From an uncultured Lachnospiraceae bacterium (GTDB taxonomy: Bacteria > Bacillota > Clostridia > Lachnospirales > Lachnospiraceae), in assembly GCA_910588285.1 (NCBI GenBank), contig CAJUQB010000028.1, forward strand, positions 25,576 to 41,536: a stretch of 15,961 nt of DNA, written 5' to 3'. The translations under genes and the position numbers were made by a program. Of this stretch, positions 7,267 through 14,914 are shown piece by piece. How positions within the stretch are numbered: position 1 is the stretch's first letter; the number at the start of each line of letters is the position of its first letter. The notes under the pieces are model-generated. The model did no database searches, had not been told where the DNA came from, and saw only the letters and a list, made by a program, of their open reading frames with translations.

Positions 7267-8301
7267 ATGAAACATTCAATAAAAGTGCGAAACATTCTGA
7301 TTCCTGTGCTGATCCTTGTACTGCTCCTTGCGGCCCTGCTGCTTTACCGGTACTGGAACCGTACCATCTACAACGATTCCCCGGTCTACGGCAACACTGC
7401 CGGGAATTTTTACAATGGCGGCCTGTTCTGCGAAGCCAATGGCTATGTCTACTTTGCCAATCCTGCTGACAAGAACCGGCTCTACCGGATGCTGCCCAAT
7501 GGCAGTCAGGTGGAGCTGCTCTGTGAGGACAGTGTGGAATGCATCAACGCGGACAGCCATTACATCTACTATGCCCGTGCCAACTGCACGACCAGGCAGG
7601 AGGATGCGTTTTCCTTCCTGAATTTTAATACTGACAGCCTATGCCGGGTGAATCTGAAGGGCAAACGCCTGGAGATTCTGGATCCCGCCCCCACGCTGTA
7701 TGCCACGCTGATTGAGAATACCATCTATTATATCCACTATGACACCACAGACGCCTCTACCCTGTACCGGGTGGGCATTGACAAAAAGGACAAACGGATG
7801 GTAACCAAGGAGCCGCTGCTGTTGTCCCCCGGACAGCAGGGGGCTCTGTGCTTTGCCGGCGTCAGCTCAGACCACAATATTTCCCTCTGGAACCCGGCCA
7901 CGGACAGCAGCTCCGTGATCTATATGGGCGTTGCCTACCAGCCCATTGACCATGGGGATTATGTGTATTTTCTGGATGGGGAAAACGATTATCATCTGAG
8001 CAGATATGACAAGGGCACCGGCGATGTCACGGATCTGACCGGCTGCCGGATAGACTGCTATAACATGACCCGGGAATATGTATATTATCAGAAGAATCAG
8101 GAGGGCGCCCTGTGCCGTCTTCGGCTTGACGGCAGCGCCCCGGAGGAAACGGTGATGGACGGCAATTTCACCGACATCAGCGTCACCTCCCAGTATGTAT
8201 ATTTCCGCGCGTTCCAGGACACCAGCGCTTACTTCCAGACCCCGGCTGACGGCCCGGTTGCGGTCAGCGGCTTCTACCCAAAGTCAAACAGTGACAATTG
8301 A
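7267..8301 (+). CDS. membrane-anchored DUF5050 / beta-propeller-like repeat protein
   Basis: This is a 344-residue protein of unknown function. The ATG at 7267 is chosen because AAAGGAGG lies at 7250-7257 with ideal spacing and the N-terminus is a short basic segment followed by a hydrophobic helix (about 9-27); the frame is open further upstream but without a start signal. There is no lipobox cysteine, so an uncleaved N-terminal anchor with an outside-facing body is likely. The body shows about six degenerate repeats built on a YVYF/YIYY strand followed by xLYRxxxxG: near 60-79, 99-132, 153-173, 232-253, 271-290 and 310-328. This pattern is typical of DUF5050 and similar propeller-like surface proteins. 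It is the only plus-strand gene here, is divergent from pheA, and overlaps the end of polC by 28 bases. A sensing, binding or scaffolding role outside the cell is possible, with no direct evidence. Confidence 0.88.
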   Translation: MKHSIKVRNILIPVLILVLLLAALLLYRYWNRTIYNDSPVYGNTAGNFYNGGLFCEANGYVYFANPADKNRLYRMLPNGSQVELLCEDSVECINADSHYIYYARANCTTRQEDAFSFLNFNTDSLCRVNLKGKRLEILDPAPTLYATLIENTIYYIHYDTTDASTLYRVGIDKKDKRMVTKEPLLLSPGQQGALCFAGVSSDHNISLWNPATDSSSVIYMGVAYQPIDHGDYVYFLDGENDYHLSRYDKGTGDVTDLTGCRIDCYNMTREYVYYQKNQEGALCRLRLDGSAPEETVMDGNFTDISVTSQYVYFRAFQDTSAYFQTPADGPVAVSGFYPKSNSDN

Positions 8302-11300
8302 TTGGACTGGGGCAGATGATCCAGGATCCCAAGGTCATCCATCAGGTCAATGACCGTTTTGCTGACCTTGGTGCGGTCCCGGAAATCATCCTTGGAGAGG
8401 AATTTTCCTCCCTTTGCCGCCTCCTCCACTGCTTCTGCCGCCTTATCCCCCAGACCTTCTATGGTGGATAAGGCCGGCATCAGCTTGCCGTCCATGATCT
8501 GGAAGTTCCTGGCCTTGGCCTTGTAGATATCCATGGGCAGGAATTCAAAGCCCCTGGCATACATCTCCTGAACGATCTTCATATCCTTCACTGTATCCTG
8601 TTCCTTCTTGCTTAGGCTGTCCTTCCGGCTCTCATAATCCGCCATAAAATGCATAAGCTTTTCCTTCCCCTGGCACATCAATTCATAGTTGAAGGAGGTT
8701 GCCCGGATACTGAAAAAGGCCGCGTAATAGGCCAGCGGGTAGAACACCTTGCAGTAGGCAATCCGCCAGGCCATCATAACATAGGCTGCCGCATGGGCCT
8801 TGGGGAACATATACTGAATCTTTTTGCAGGACCAGATATACCAGTCCGGCACGCCATGGTCCTTCATATCCTTCTCCCATTCCGGCCATTTGTCGCACTT
8901 TCCCTTGGCCACGGTGCCTTTGCGCACCGCCTCCATGATCTTGAAGGATTCCTCGGAATCCAGGCCCATGTTGATCAGATAGGTCATAATATCATCTCTG
9001 GTACAGATGGCATTGGAGATCGTGGCCTTGCCCTCCTGAATCAGGGTCTGGGCATTCCCCAGCCACACATCGGTGCCGTGGGACAGGCCGGAGATCCGGA
9101 TCAGGTCAGAAAAGGACTGGGGCTTGGTATCCACCAGCATCTGAATAACAAAATCCGTCCCAAATTCCGGAATCCCCAGGGATCCTAAGGGGATCCCTCC
9201 GATATCCGCTGGCTCAATGCCCAGGGCCTTGGTGCTCTGGAACAGGGACATCACGTCCGGATCGTCCAGGGGAATCTTCTGGGCGTCAATCCCGGTCAGA
9301 TCCTCCAGCATACGGATCATGGTAGGATCGTCGTGTCCCAGAATGTCCAGCTTCAGCAGGTTATGGTCAATGGAATGATAATCAAAATGGGTGGTGACAA
9401 TATCCGTGGTCATATCATTGGCCGGATGCTGTACCGGGGTGAAGGAATAGATCTCCTCCCCCAGAGGCAGTACAATGATGCCCCCGGGATGCTGGCCCGT
9501 GGTGCGCCGCACGCCCACGCAGCCCTCCACAATCCTGGAGATTTCGCAGTTCCGCTTCCGCTGTCCCCGCTCCTCATAATAATTCTTCACATATCCGAAA
9601 GCCGTCTTGTCCGCCAGGGTGCCGATGGTCCCTGCCCGGAAGGTCTGTCCCTCCCCAAAGATTACCTCAGTATATTTGTGCGCCTTGCTCTGATATTCCC
9701 CGGAAAAATTCAGGTCAATATCCGGCTCCTTATTCCCCTTAAAGCCCAAAAAGGTCTCAAAGGGAATGTCAAAGCCCTCCTTTTTCAATGGCTCTCCGCA
9801 GACCGGGCAGGCCCGGTCCGGCATATCGCAGCCTGCACGCCCCACATATTCCTTCACCTGGGGGGAATCAAAATCGCTGAAATGGCAGCTGGCGCAGTAA
9901 TAGTGGGGCGCCAGGGGATTCACCTCCGTAATCCCGGCCATGGTGGCCACAAAGGAGGAGCCCACAGAGCCCCGGGAGCCAACCAGATAGCCATCCTCAT
10001 TGGACTTCCACACCAGCTTCTGGGCAATGATATACATCACGGCAAATCCATTGGAAATGATGGAATTCAGCTCCCGCTCCAGACGCTCCACCACCACTGG
10101 CGGCAGGTCGTCCCCGTAGATCTCATGGGCCCGGTTATAGCAGATGCTGCGCAATGTCTGGTCCGAATCCGCAATCACCGGCGGGCACTTGTCCGGCCGC
10201 ACCGGCTCGATGCGCTCGCACATGGCGGCAATCCGGTTGGTGTTGGTAATCACCACCTCCTCCGCCTTCTCGCTGCCCAGGTAGGCAAACTCCGCCAGCA
10301 TCTCCTCCGTGGTGCGCAAATACAGGGGCGCCTGGTCGTCCGCATCCTTAAAACCCTTTCCCGCCATAATAATCCGCCGGTACACCTCGTCCTCCGGCTC
10401 CAGGAAATGGACATCGCAGGTGGCCACCACCGGCTTGTGGAATTCCTCTCCCAGAGCCACAATGCGGCGGTTGATATCCTTAAGCTCCTCCATGCTTCCC
10501 ACCGTGGCCCGGTCCCCCCGCAGCATAAAGGCATTGTTACCCAGAGGCTGAATCTCCAGATAATCGTAAAACCGCACCAGCCGGGCAATCTCCTCCTGGG
10601 AGCTGCCCCGAAGGATGGCCTGGTACAGCTCCCCCGCCTCGCAGGCAGAGCCGATCAGCAGCCCTTCCCGGTATTTCACAAAATCGCTTTTTGGTATTCT
10701 GGGCTGCCGGTGAAAATAATCCAGGTGGGCATAGGATACCAGCCGGTACAGGTTGGTCCGCCCCACATCATTGGTGGCCAATATAATGGCATGATGGCTG
10801 GGCAGCTTCTTGATGTTCTCCCGGGAGGTCTTGCCCAGCTCATTGACTGCATCCAGGCTTTCGATCCCGCGCTCCCCAAGCATTTCGATAAATTTCACAA
10901 AAATCTCCGCCGTGCAGGCAGCATCGTCCACAGCCCGGTGGTGATGATCCAGCGATATGTTCAGGGCCTTTGCCACGGTGTCCAGCTTGAACCGGTTCAG
11001 GGCCGGCAGCAGCACCCGGGCCAGGGCCACCGTATCCACCACCGTCGCCTCCCAGGTCAGCTTCTGCCGCTCACAGTTCTTGCTGATAAAGCTCATATCA
11101 AAGCCGGCATTGTGGGCCACCATGACAGCCCCCTGGCAAAATTCCCGAAACTTTGGCAAAATCTCCTCAATGGTCGGGGCCTCCAGCACCATATCGTCCC
11201 GGATGCCGGTGAGCTCCTCAATTTCAAAGGGAATGGGTGTCTCAGGATTGACAAAGGTGGAAAACCGCTCCGTGATCTTCCCCTGCTCCACCTTCACTGC

Positions 11301-12785
11301 GCCAATCTCAATGATGCGGTTGTTCATGGGGCTAAAGCCCGTGGTCTCCAGGTCAAATACCACAAAGACATCATGAAGGGGCTGATTCCCTGAATTCTCC
11401 ACAATATCCTTCAGATCATCCACCAGATACGCCTCAACCCCGTATATCACTTTAAAATCCGAGCCCTTGGGCAGGGCATGGTTGGCATCCGGAAATGCCT
11501 GGACATCCCCATGGTCTGTCACGGCCAGCGCCGGCATCCCCCAGGCAATGGCCCTCTGAATGATCTCCTTTACGTCAGATACCCCGTCCATATCGCTCAT
11601 CTTGGTGTGGCAGTGCAGCTCCACCCGCTTTACCGGGCTGTGGTCCATGCGCCCTGTGGTGAAATTGGGGATCTTTTTCATTCCGCTGACTGAGCCGATG
11701 GTCAGCTCCCCGTCGTACTTGTCAATGGTTGTGACCCCTTTGATTTTCAAAAAGGCGCCCTTTTTTACCTCTTTGGTGATCTCCGGCACGAATTCATTGG
11801 GTGAAAACATTTTCACCATAATGGTATCCGTAAAATCCGTCACCGCAAACATCAGGATGGTCTTTTCGTTCCGAATCTCCCTGGTCTCCACTGACAAGAC
11901 CTTTCCGCGGATCACCACCTCCCCCATCTCGCCGATCAGCTGCTCTATGGGAAGGGATTCCTCCTCAAAATCGCGCCCATACACCACGTCCGGATTATCT
12001 GACCTCTTGAAGCTGCCGCGGCGCTGGAATTCCCGCCTGCCGCCATTGTAGCGGCCGCTTCCTCCGGCTGCCCGCTGTCCGGACATTCCGGGGATCGGGC
12101 CCTTGGACTTTGCCTCCGGCTGCATTCCCCCAAGGGAAGCCTTCTGCCCGGCCTGCTCCTCCTGGTGCCGAACATCCTCCGGCTCCTCTGCCTCCTTGTC
12201 GCCCAGAGCAGCCGCCGCCACAATGGCATGTACCTCATTGGCAATGCGGATATCGCTGTTCTTCTTATAACGGCTTTCTCTGGGCTTTGCATACTCCACC
12301 TGCACAATCAGGTCCAGGCCGCAGCGCTCGCAGACCACCTTTTCTAAGAATTCCACCAATTCCCCGCTGCGCTCCGCAGCAACCACCGTATCCTCCAGCA
12401 CCAGGGTCAGACAATTCTCCCTGGAGAATTCCATTTTGGCCCGGCGCAGGACATTATAGTCCAGCAGGCTGTAAGCCTTCAGCTCCAGAAGCAGGCTGTC
12501 CCGGTAGAGCTCCAGAAGCTTCTGGGGCGTATATTGTCCGGACAGGGCATATTTTTCCAGAATTTTCACCTTCAGGGGATGAAATGCGAAAAGCTGCTCC
12601 TTGATGGCTCTCTCCAGCTGATAAATATCCGCCTTGGGAATCAGCCTGGTACTCTGCAGATAGATTCGCAAAAAATCCCGGCTCTGGTTGGTGGAAACCC
12701 TGGTAACCACCACCTCATGCATCCGGCTTTTCAGCTCCGGCGAAAGCTCCAGGGTAGAAAAAACCTCAAAAAACAGCTTATGCAT
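8274..12785 (-). CDS. polC: DNA polymerase III alpha subunit, PolC type
   Basis: This 1503-residue replicative polymerase is the Gram-positive form with built-in proofreading. In order it shows an N-terminal domain (1-190), a low-complexity linker (about 196-262), and an OB-fold (about 288-368, beginning VVIRGKVLSVETREI). A PHP domain starts with HCHTKMSDMDG at 391-401 and TDHGD at 423-427. It is interrupted by a DnaQ-like exonuclease with DLETTG (478-483), HNAGFD (558-563) and HHRAVDD (615-621). The polymerase core includes a four-cysteine zinc-binding module (Cys964, Cys967, Cys993, Cys996) and the catalytic PDIDLNFSGEYQ at 1021-1032. The C-terminal QLSLF (1496-1500) is a beta-clamp binding motif. 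It begins 2 nt after ispG and ends the right-hand operon. It is somewhat longer than the roughly 1440 residues usual in Bacillus, mainly because of the linker. All catalytic motifs appear intact. Confidence 0.99.
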   Translation of the reverse strand: MHKLFFEVFSTLELSPELKSRMHEVVVTRVSTNQSRDFLRIYLQSTRLIPKADIYQLERAIKEQLFAFHPLKVKILEKYALSGQYTPQKLLELYRDSLLLELKAYSLLDYNVLRRAKMEFSRENCLTLVLEDTVVAAERSGELVEFLEKVVCERCGLDLIVQVEYAKPRESRYKKNSDIRIANEVHAIVAAAALGDKEAEEPEDVRHQEEQAGQKASLGGMQPEAKSKGPIPGMSGQRAAGGSGRYNGGRREFQRRGSFKRSDNPDVVYGRDFEEESLPIEQLIGEMGEVVIRGKVLSVETREIRNEKTILMFAVTDFTDTIMVKMFSPNEFVPEITKEVKKGAFLKIKGVTTIDKYDGELTIGSVSGMKKIPNFTTGRMDHSPVKRVELHCHTKMSDMDGVSDVKEIIQRAIAWGMPALAVTDHGDVQAFPDANHALPKGSDFKVIYGVEAYLVDDLKDIVENSGNQPLHDVFVVFDLETTGFSPMNNRIIEIGAVKVEQGKITERFSTFVNPETPIPFEIEELTGIRDDMVLEAPTIEEILPKFREFCQGAVMVAHNAGFDMSFISKNCERQKLTWEATVVDTVALARVLLPALNRFKLDTVAKALNISLDHHHRAVDDAACTAEIFVKFIEMLGERGIESLDAVNELGKTSRENIKKLPSHHAIILATNDVGRTNLYRLVSYAHLDYFHRQPRIPKSDFVKYREGLLIGSACEAGELYQAILRGSSQEEIARLVRFYDYLEIQPLGNNAFMLRGDRATVGSMEELKDINRRIVALGEEFHKPVVATCDVHFLEPEDEVYRRIIMAGKGFKDADDQAPLYLRTTEEMLAEFAYLGSEKAEEVVITNTNRIAAMCERIEPVRPDKCPPVIADSDQTLRSICYNRAHEIYGDDLPPVVVERLERELNSIISNGFAVMYIIAQKLVWKSNEDGYLVGSRGSVGSSFVATMAGITEVNPLAPHYYCASCHFSDFDSPQVKEYVGRAGCDMPDRACPVCGEPLKKEGFDIPFETFLGFKGNKEPDIDLNFSGEYQSKAHKYTEVIFGEGQTFRAGTIGTLADKTAFGYVKNYYEERGQRKRNCEISRIVEGCVGVRRTTGQHPGGIIVLPLGEEIYSFTPVQHPANDMTTDIVTTHFDYHSIDHNLLKLDILGHDDPTMIRMLEDLTGIDAQKIPLDDPDVMSLFQSTKALGIEPADIGGIPLGSLGIPEFGTDFVIQMLVDTKPQSFSDLIRISGLSHGTDVWLGNAQTLIQEGKATISNAICTRDDIMTYLINMGLDSEESFKIMEAVRKGTVAKGKCDKWPEWEKDMKDHGVPDWYIWSCKKIQYMFPKAHAAAYVMMAWRIAYCKVFYPLAYYAAFFSIRATSFNYELMCQGKEKLMHFMADYESRKDSLSKKEQDTVKDMKIVQEMYARGFEFLPMDIYKAKARNFQIMDGKLMPALSTIEGLGDKAAEAVEEAAKGGKFLSKDDFRDRTKVSKTVIDLMDDLGILDHLPQSNQLSLFDFG

Positions 12786-12787
12786 CC

Positions 12788-13843
12788 TTATTCACTCCAA
12801 TTCTCCAATTCCTGACGCAGAGCCTGCAGCAGCTCCTCTTCCTTGACCTTCTTATAGATCTCACCGTGCTTGATCAGAAGGCCCTCGCCCTTTCCGCCTG
12901 CAATGCCGATATCCGCTTCCTTTGCCTCACCGGGCCCGTTTACCACGCAGCCCATGACAGCCACCTTGATGTCTAAGGGGAACTCTGTCACCATGGTTTC
13001 CACCTGGTTTGCCAGGCTGATCAGATCAATGGCTGTCCTCCCGCAGGTGGGGCAGGACACCACTTCAATGCCGCCTCTGCGAAGCCCCAGGGTCCGCAGG
13101 ATCAGCCTGGCCGACTTGATCTCCTCCACCGGATCCCCGGTCAGAGAGACCCGGATGGTATCGCCGATCCCCTGATTCAGGATAAGGCCCAGGCCAATGC
13201 TGGATTTGATGTTGCCGCTGATTATGGTCCCGGCCTCTGTGATTCCCACATGCAGCGGGTGATCCGTTTTGTCCGCAATCAAGGTATGGGCCCTGACGCA
13301 CATCATCACATCCGAGGATTTGATGCTGACCACCAGGTTCTCATATCCCATATCCTCAATGAGCCCCACCTGTGCCAGCGCACTCTCCACAAGCCCCTCT
13401 GCGGTGACTCCCTGATACCGCTCCACCAGCTCCTTTTCCAGGGAACCGGAATTCACCCCCACGCGGATGGGAATCCCCCGCTCTCTGGCCGCATCCACCA
13501 CTGCCTTCACCCGCTCCCTGGAGCCGATGTTTCCCGGATTAATCCGAATCTTATCCGCGCCCTGCTCTATGGCCGCAATGGCAAGCCGGTAGTCAAAATG
13601 GATATCCGCCACCAGGGGAAGGTCTGTCTGCCTTTTGATCTCCCCCAGAGCCCTGGCCGCTTCCTGATCCGGCACGGCACAGCGGACAATCTCACAGCCC
13701 GCTGCCTCAAGCCTTCTGATCTGGGCCACTGTGGCCGCTGCATCCTGGGTCCTGGTATTGGTCATTGACTGAATCAATATGGGGTGTCCGCCGCCAATCA
13801 CCCGGTTTCCGATCCGAACCTCCCTGGTTATCCTCCGTTCCAT
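12788..13843 (-). CDS. ispG: 4-hydroxy-3-methylbut-2-en-1-yl diphosphate synthase
   Basis: This 351-residue iron-sulfur enzyme performs the penultimate step of the MEP isoprenoid pathway, reductively converting 2-C-methyl-D-erythritol 2,4-cyclodiphosphate to HMBPP. The N-terminal TIM-barrel part carries IQSMTNTRTQD (24-34), ADIHFDYRLA (79-88) and DKIRINPGNIG (97-107). The C-terminal part carries the [4Fe-4S] ligands: Cys264 and Cys267 in SCPTCGRT, Cys299 in GCVVNGPGE, and Glu306. This is the compact bacterial two-domain form of normal length. AAGGAGA lies about 8 bases ahead of the ATG. It sits 38 nt after rseP and 2 nt before polC, in the same operon as the pathway enzyme dxr, with an electron donor such as ferredoxin or flavodoxin encoded elsewhere. 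Confidence 0.98.
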   Translation of the reverse strand: MERRITREVRIGNRVIGGGHPILIQSMTNTRTQDAAATVAQIRRLEAAGCEIVRCAVPDQEAARALGEIKRQTDLPLVADIHFDYRLAIAAIEQGADKIRINPGNIGSRERVKAVVDAARERGIPIRVGVNSGSLEKELVERYQGVTAEGLVESALAQVGLIEDMGYENLVVSIKSSDVMMCVRAHTLIADKTDHPLHVGITEAGTIISGNIKSSIGLGLILNQGIGDTIRVSLTGDPVEEIKSARLILRTLGLRRGGIEVVSCPTCGRTAIDLISLANQVETMVTEFPLDIKVAVMGCVVNGPGEAKEADIGIAGGKGEGLLIKHGEIYKKVKEEELLQALRQELENWSE

Positions 13844-13881
13844 GCGCTCTCTCCTTTTTGTGGATATACGGCTTCCTCCTG

Positions 13882-14913
13882 CTACAGAATATTTCGTATA
13901 TCGTTAAACAGTACAAATACCATCAGCACCATCAATATCATCAAGCCCACAAAGTGAACCATTCCTTCCTTCTCCGGATCCACCCGCTTGCGCCGTACCA
14001 CCTCCACCAGCAGGAAGATCAGCCGGCCTCCATCCAGGGCCGGGATGGGCAGCAGGTTCATGACTCCCAGGTTGGCGGACAGAAAAATGGTCATGTTCAG
14101 CATATTCAGGAACACCATATAGGCCCCTTCCTTCCGGCTGGAATCATAGGTATCCCCAATGGTCTTGACAATCCCCACCGGCCCGGACAGATCCTTGGCG
14201 CTGACCCTGCCGGTTACCAGCATCCGCAGGCTGTCTATGGTGGTTGAAATCCAATATTTCACCTCAAATGCACTGTACTTCAGCGCCTCCCACACAGACC
14301 CCTTGGTCTGCAGCCCGCTTCCGTAGAACCCGATCAGATACCGCTGGGATTCCTCGTCAAATGCAGGCTGGAGCATGGTCTCATAGATCTCCCCGTCCCG
14401 CTCATAGGTAATATCCACAGCCTCCCCCGGATGGAAAAAGCTGTACATGGTGACCTCGCGGTAAAAATGGATCCGCTTGCCGTTCATGGACCGGATCAGA
14501 TCCCCTGCCTCCATGCCCGCCTCCTGGGCCGGATAGCCCTCCATCACATCATAGACCACCGGCTTATCGTAGCCAATGCACAGGGTCAGGATAAAGGCAA
14601 AGATAAACGCCATAATAAAATTAAACACCGGGCCGGCCACCACCACAGAAATACGCGCCCAGACCGATTTGTTGGTAAAGGCCCTGTCATCTGTGCTGTC
14701 TCCGTCCTCTCCCTCCATCATACAGGCGCCTCCAAAGGGCAGCAGCTTCAGGGAATATTTTGTCTCTCCCCGGGTAAAGCCCACCAGCGTAGGCCCAAGT
14801 CCCAAGGAAAATTCATTGACCCGGATCCCGTTCTTTTTGGCCAGGAGAAAATGTCCCAGCTCATGAAACAGCACTAATATGCTGAAAATTAAAATCGCTA
14901 TAATAAATTTCAA
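13882..14913 (-). CDS. rseP: site-2 intramembrane metalloprotease (RseP/RasP family)
   Basis: This 343-residue membrane zinc protease cuts transmembrane segments, classically of anti-sigma factors or signal-peptide remnants. The first membrane helix carries the zinc-binding HELGH at 17-21. A second membrane region (about 88-113) is followed by a single PDZ domain (about 115-190, with YPAQEAGMEAGDLI at 127-140). The third zinc ligand is Asp294 in NLLPIPALDGG (286-296), and a final helix lies near 318-337. The start codon is TTG: no in-frame ATG exists before HELGH, and AGGTGG lies four bases upstream. It follows the dxr stop by a single base, so translation is probably coupled. Its substrate is not shown by this window; a sigma/anti-sigma pair would be expected elsewhere. 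Confidence 0.96.
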   Translation of the reverse strand: MKFIIAILIFSILVLFHELGHFLLAKKNGIRVNEFSLGLGPTLVGFTRGETKYSLKLLPFGGACMMEGEDGDSTDDRAFTNKSVWARISVVVAGPVFNFIMAFIFAFILTLCIGYDKPVVYDVMEGYPAQEAGMEAGDLIRSMNGKRIHFYREVTMYSFFHPGEAVDITYERDGEIYETMLQPAFDEESQRYLIGFYGSGLQTKGSVWEALKYSAFEVKYWISTTIDSLRMLVTGRVSAKDLSGPVGIVKTIGDTYDSSRKEGAYMVFLNMLNMTIFLSANLGVMNLLPIPALDGGRLIFLLVEVVRRKRVDPEKEGMVHFVGLMILMVLMVFVLFNDIRNIL

Positions 14914-14914
14914 T

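Noticed and set aside
8245..8268. GCTGAC...GTCAGC inverted repeat as a terminator between polC and the plus-strand gene
   Set aside because: Six pairs around a 12-base loop, inside coding sequence just ahead of the polC stop, with no T-run on either strand. It is not a credible intrinsic terminator.
9333..11393. 686-residue open frame on the plus strand opposite polC
   Set aside because: It is antisense to the intact polymerase and exonuclease coding region. Its translation is rich in His, Gln, Leu and Pro with no domain I recognise, as expected from the mirror of GC-biased codons.
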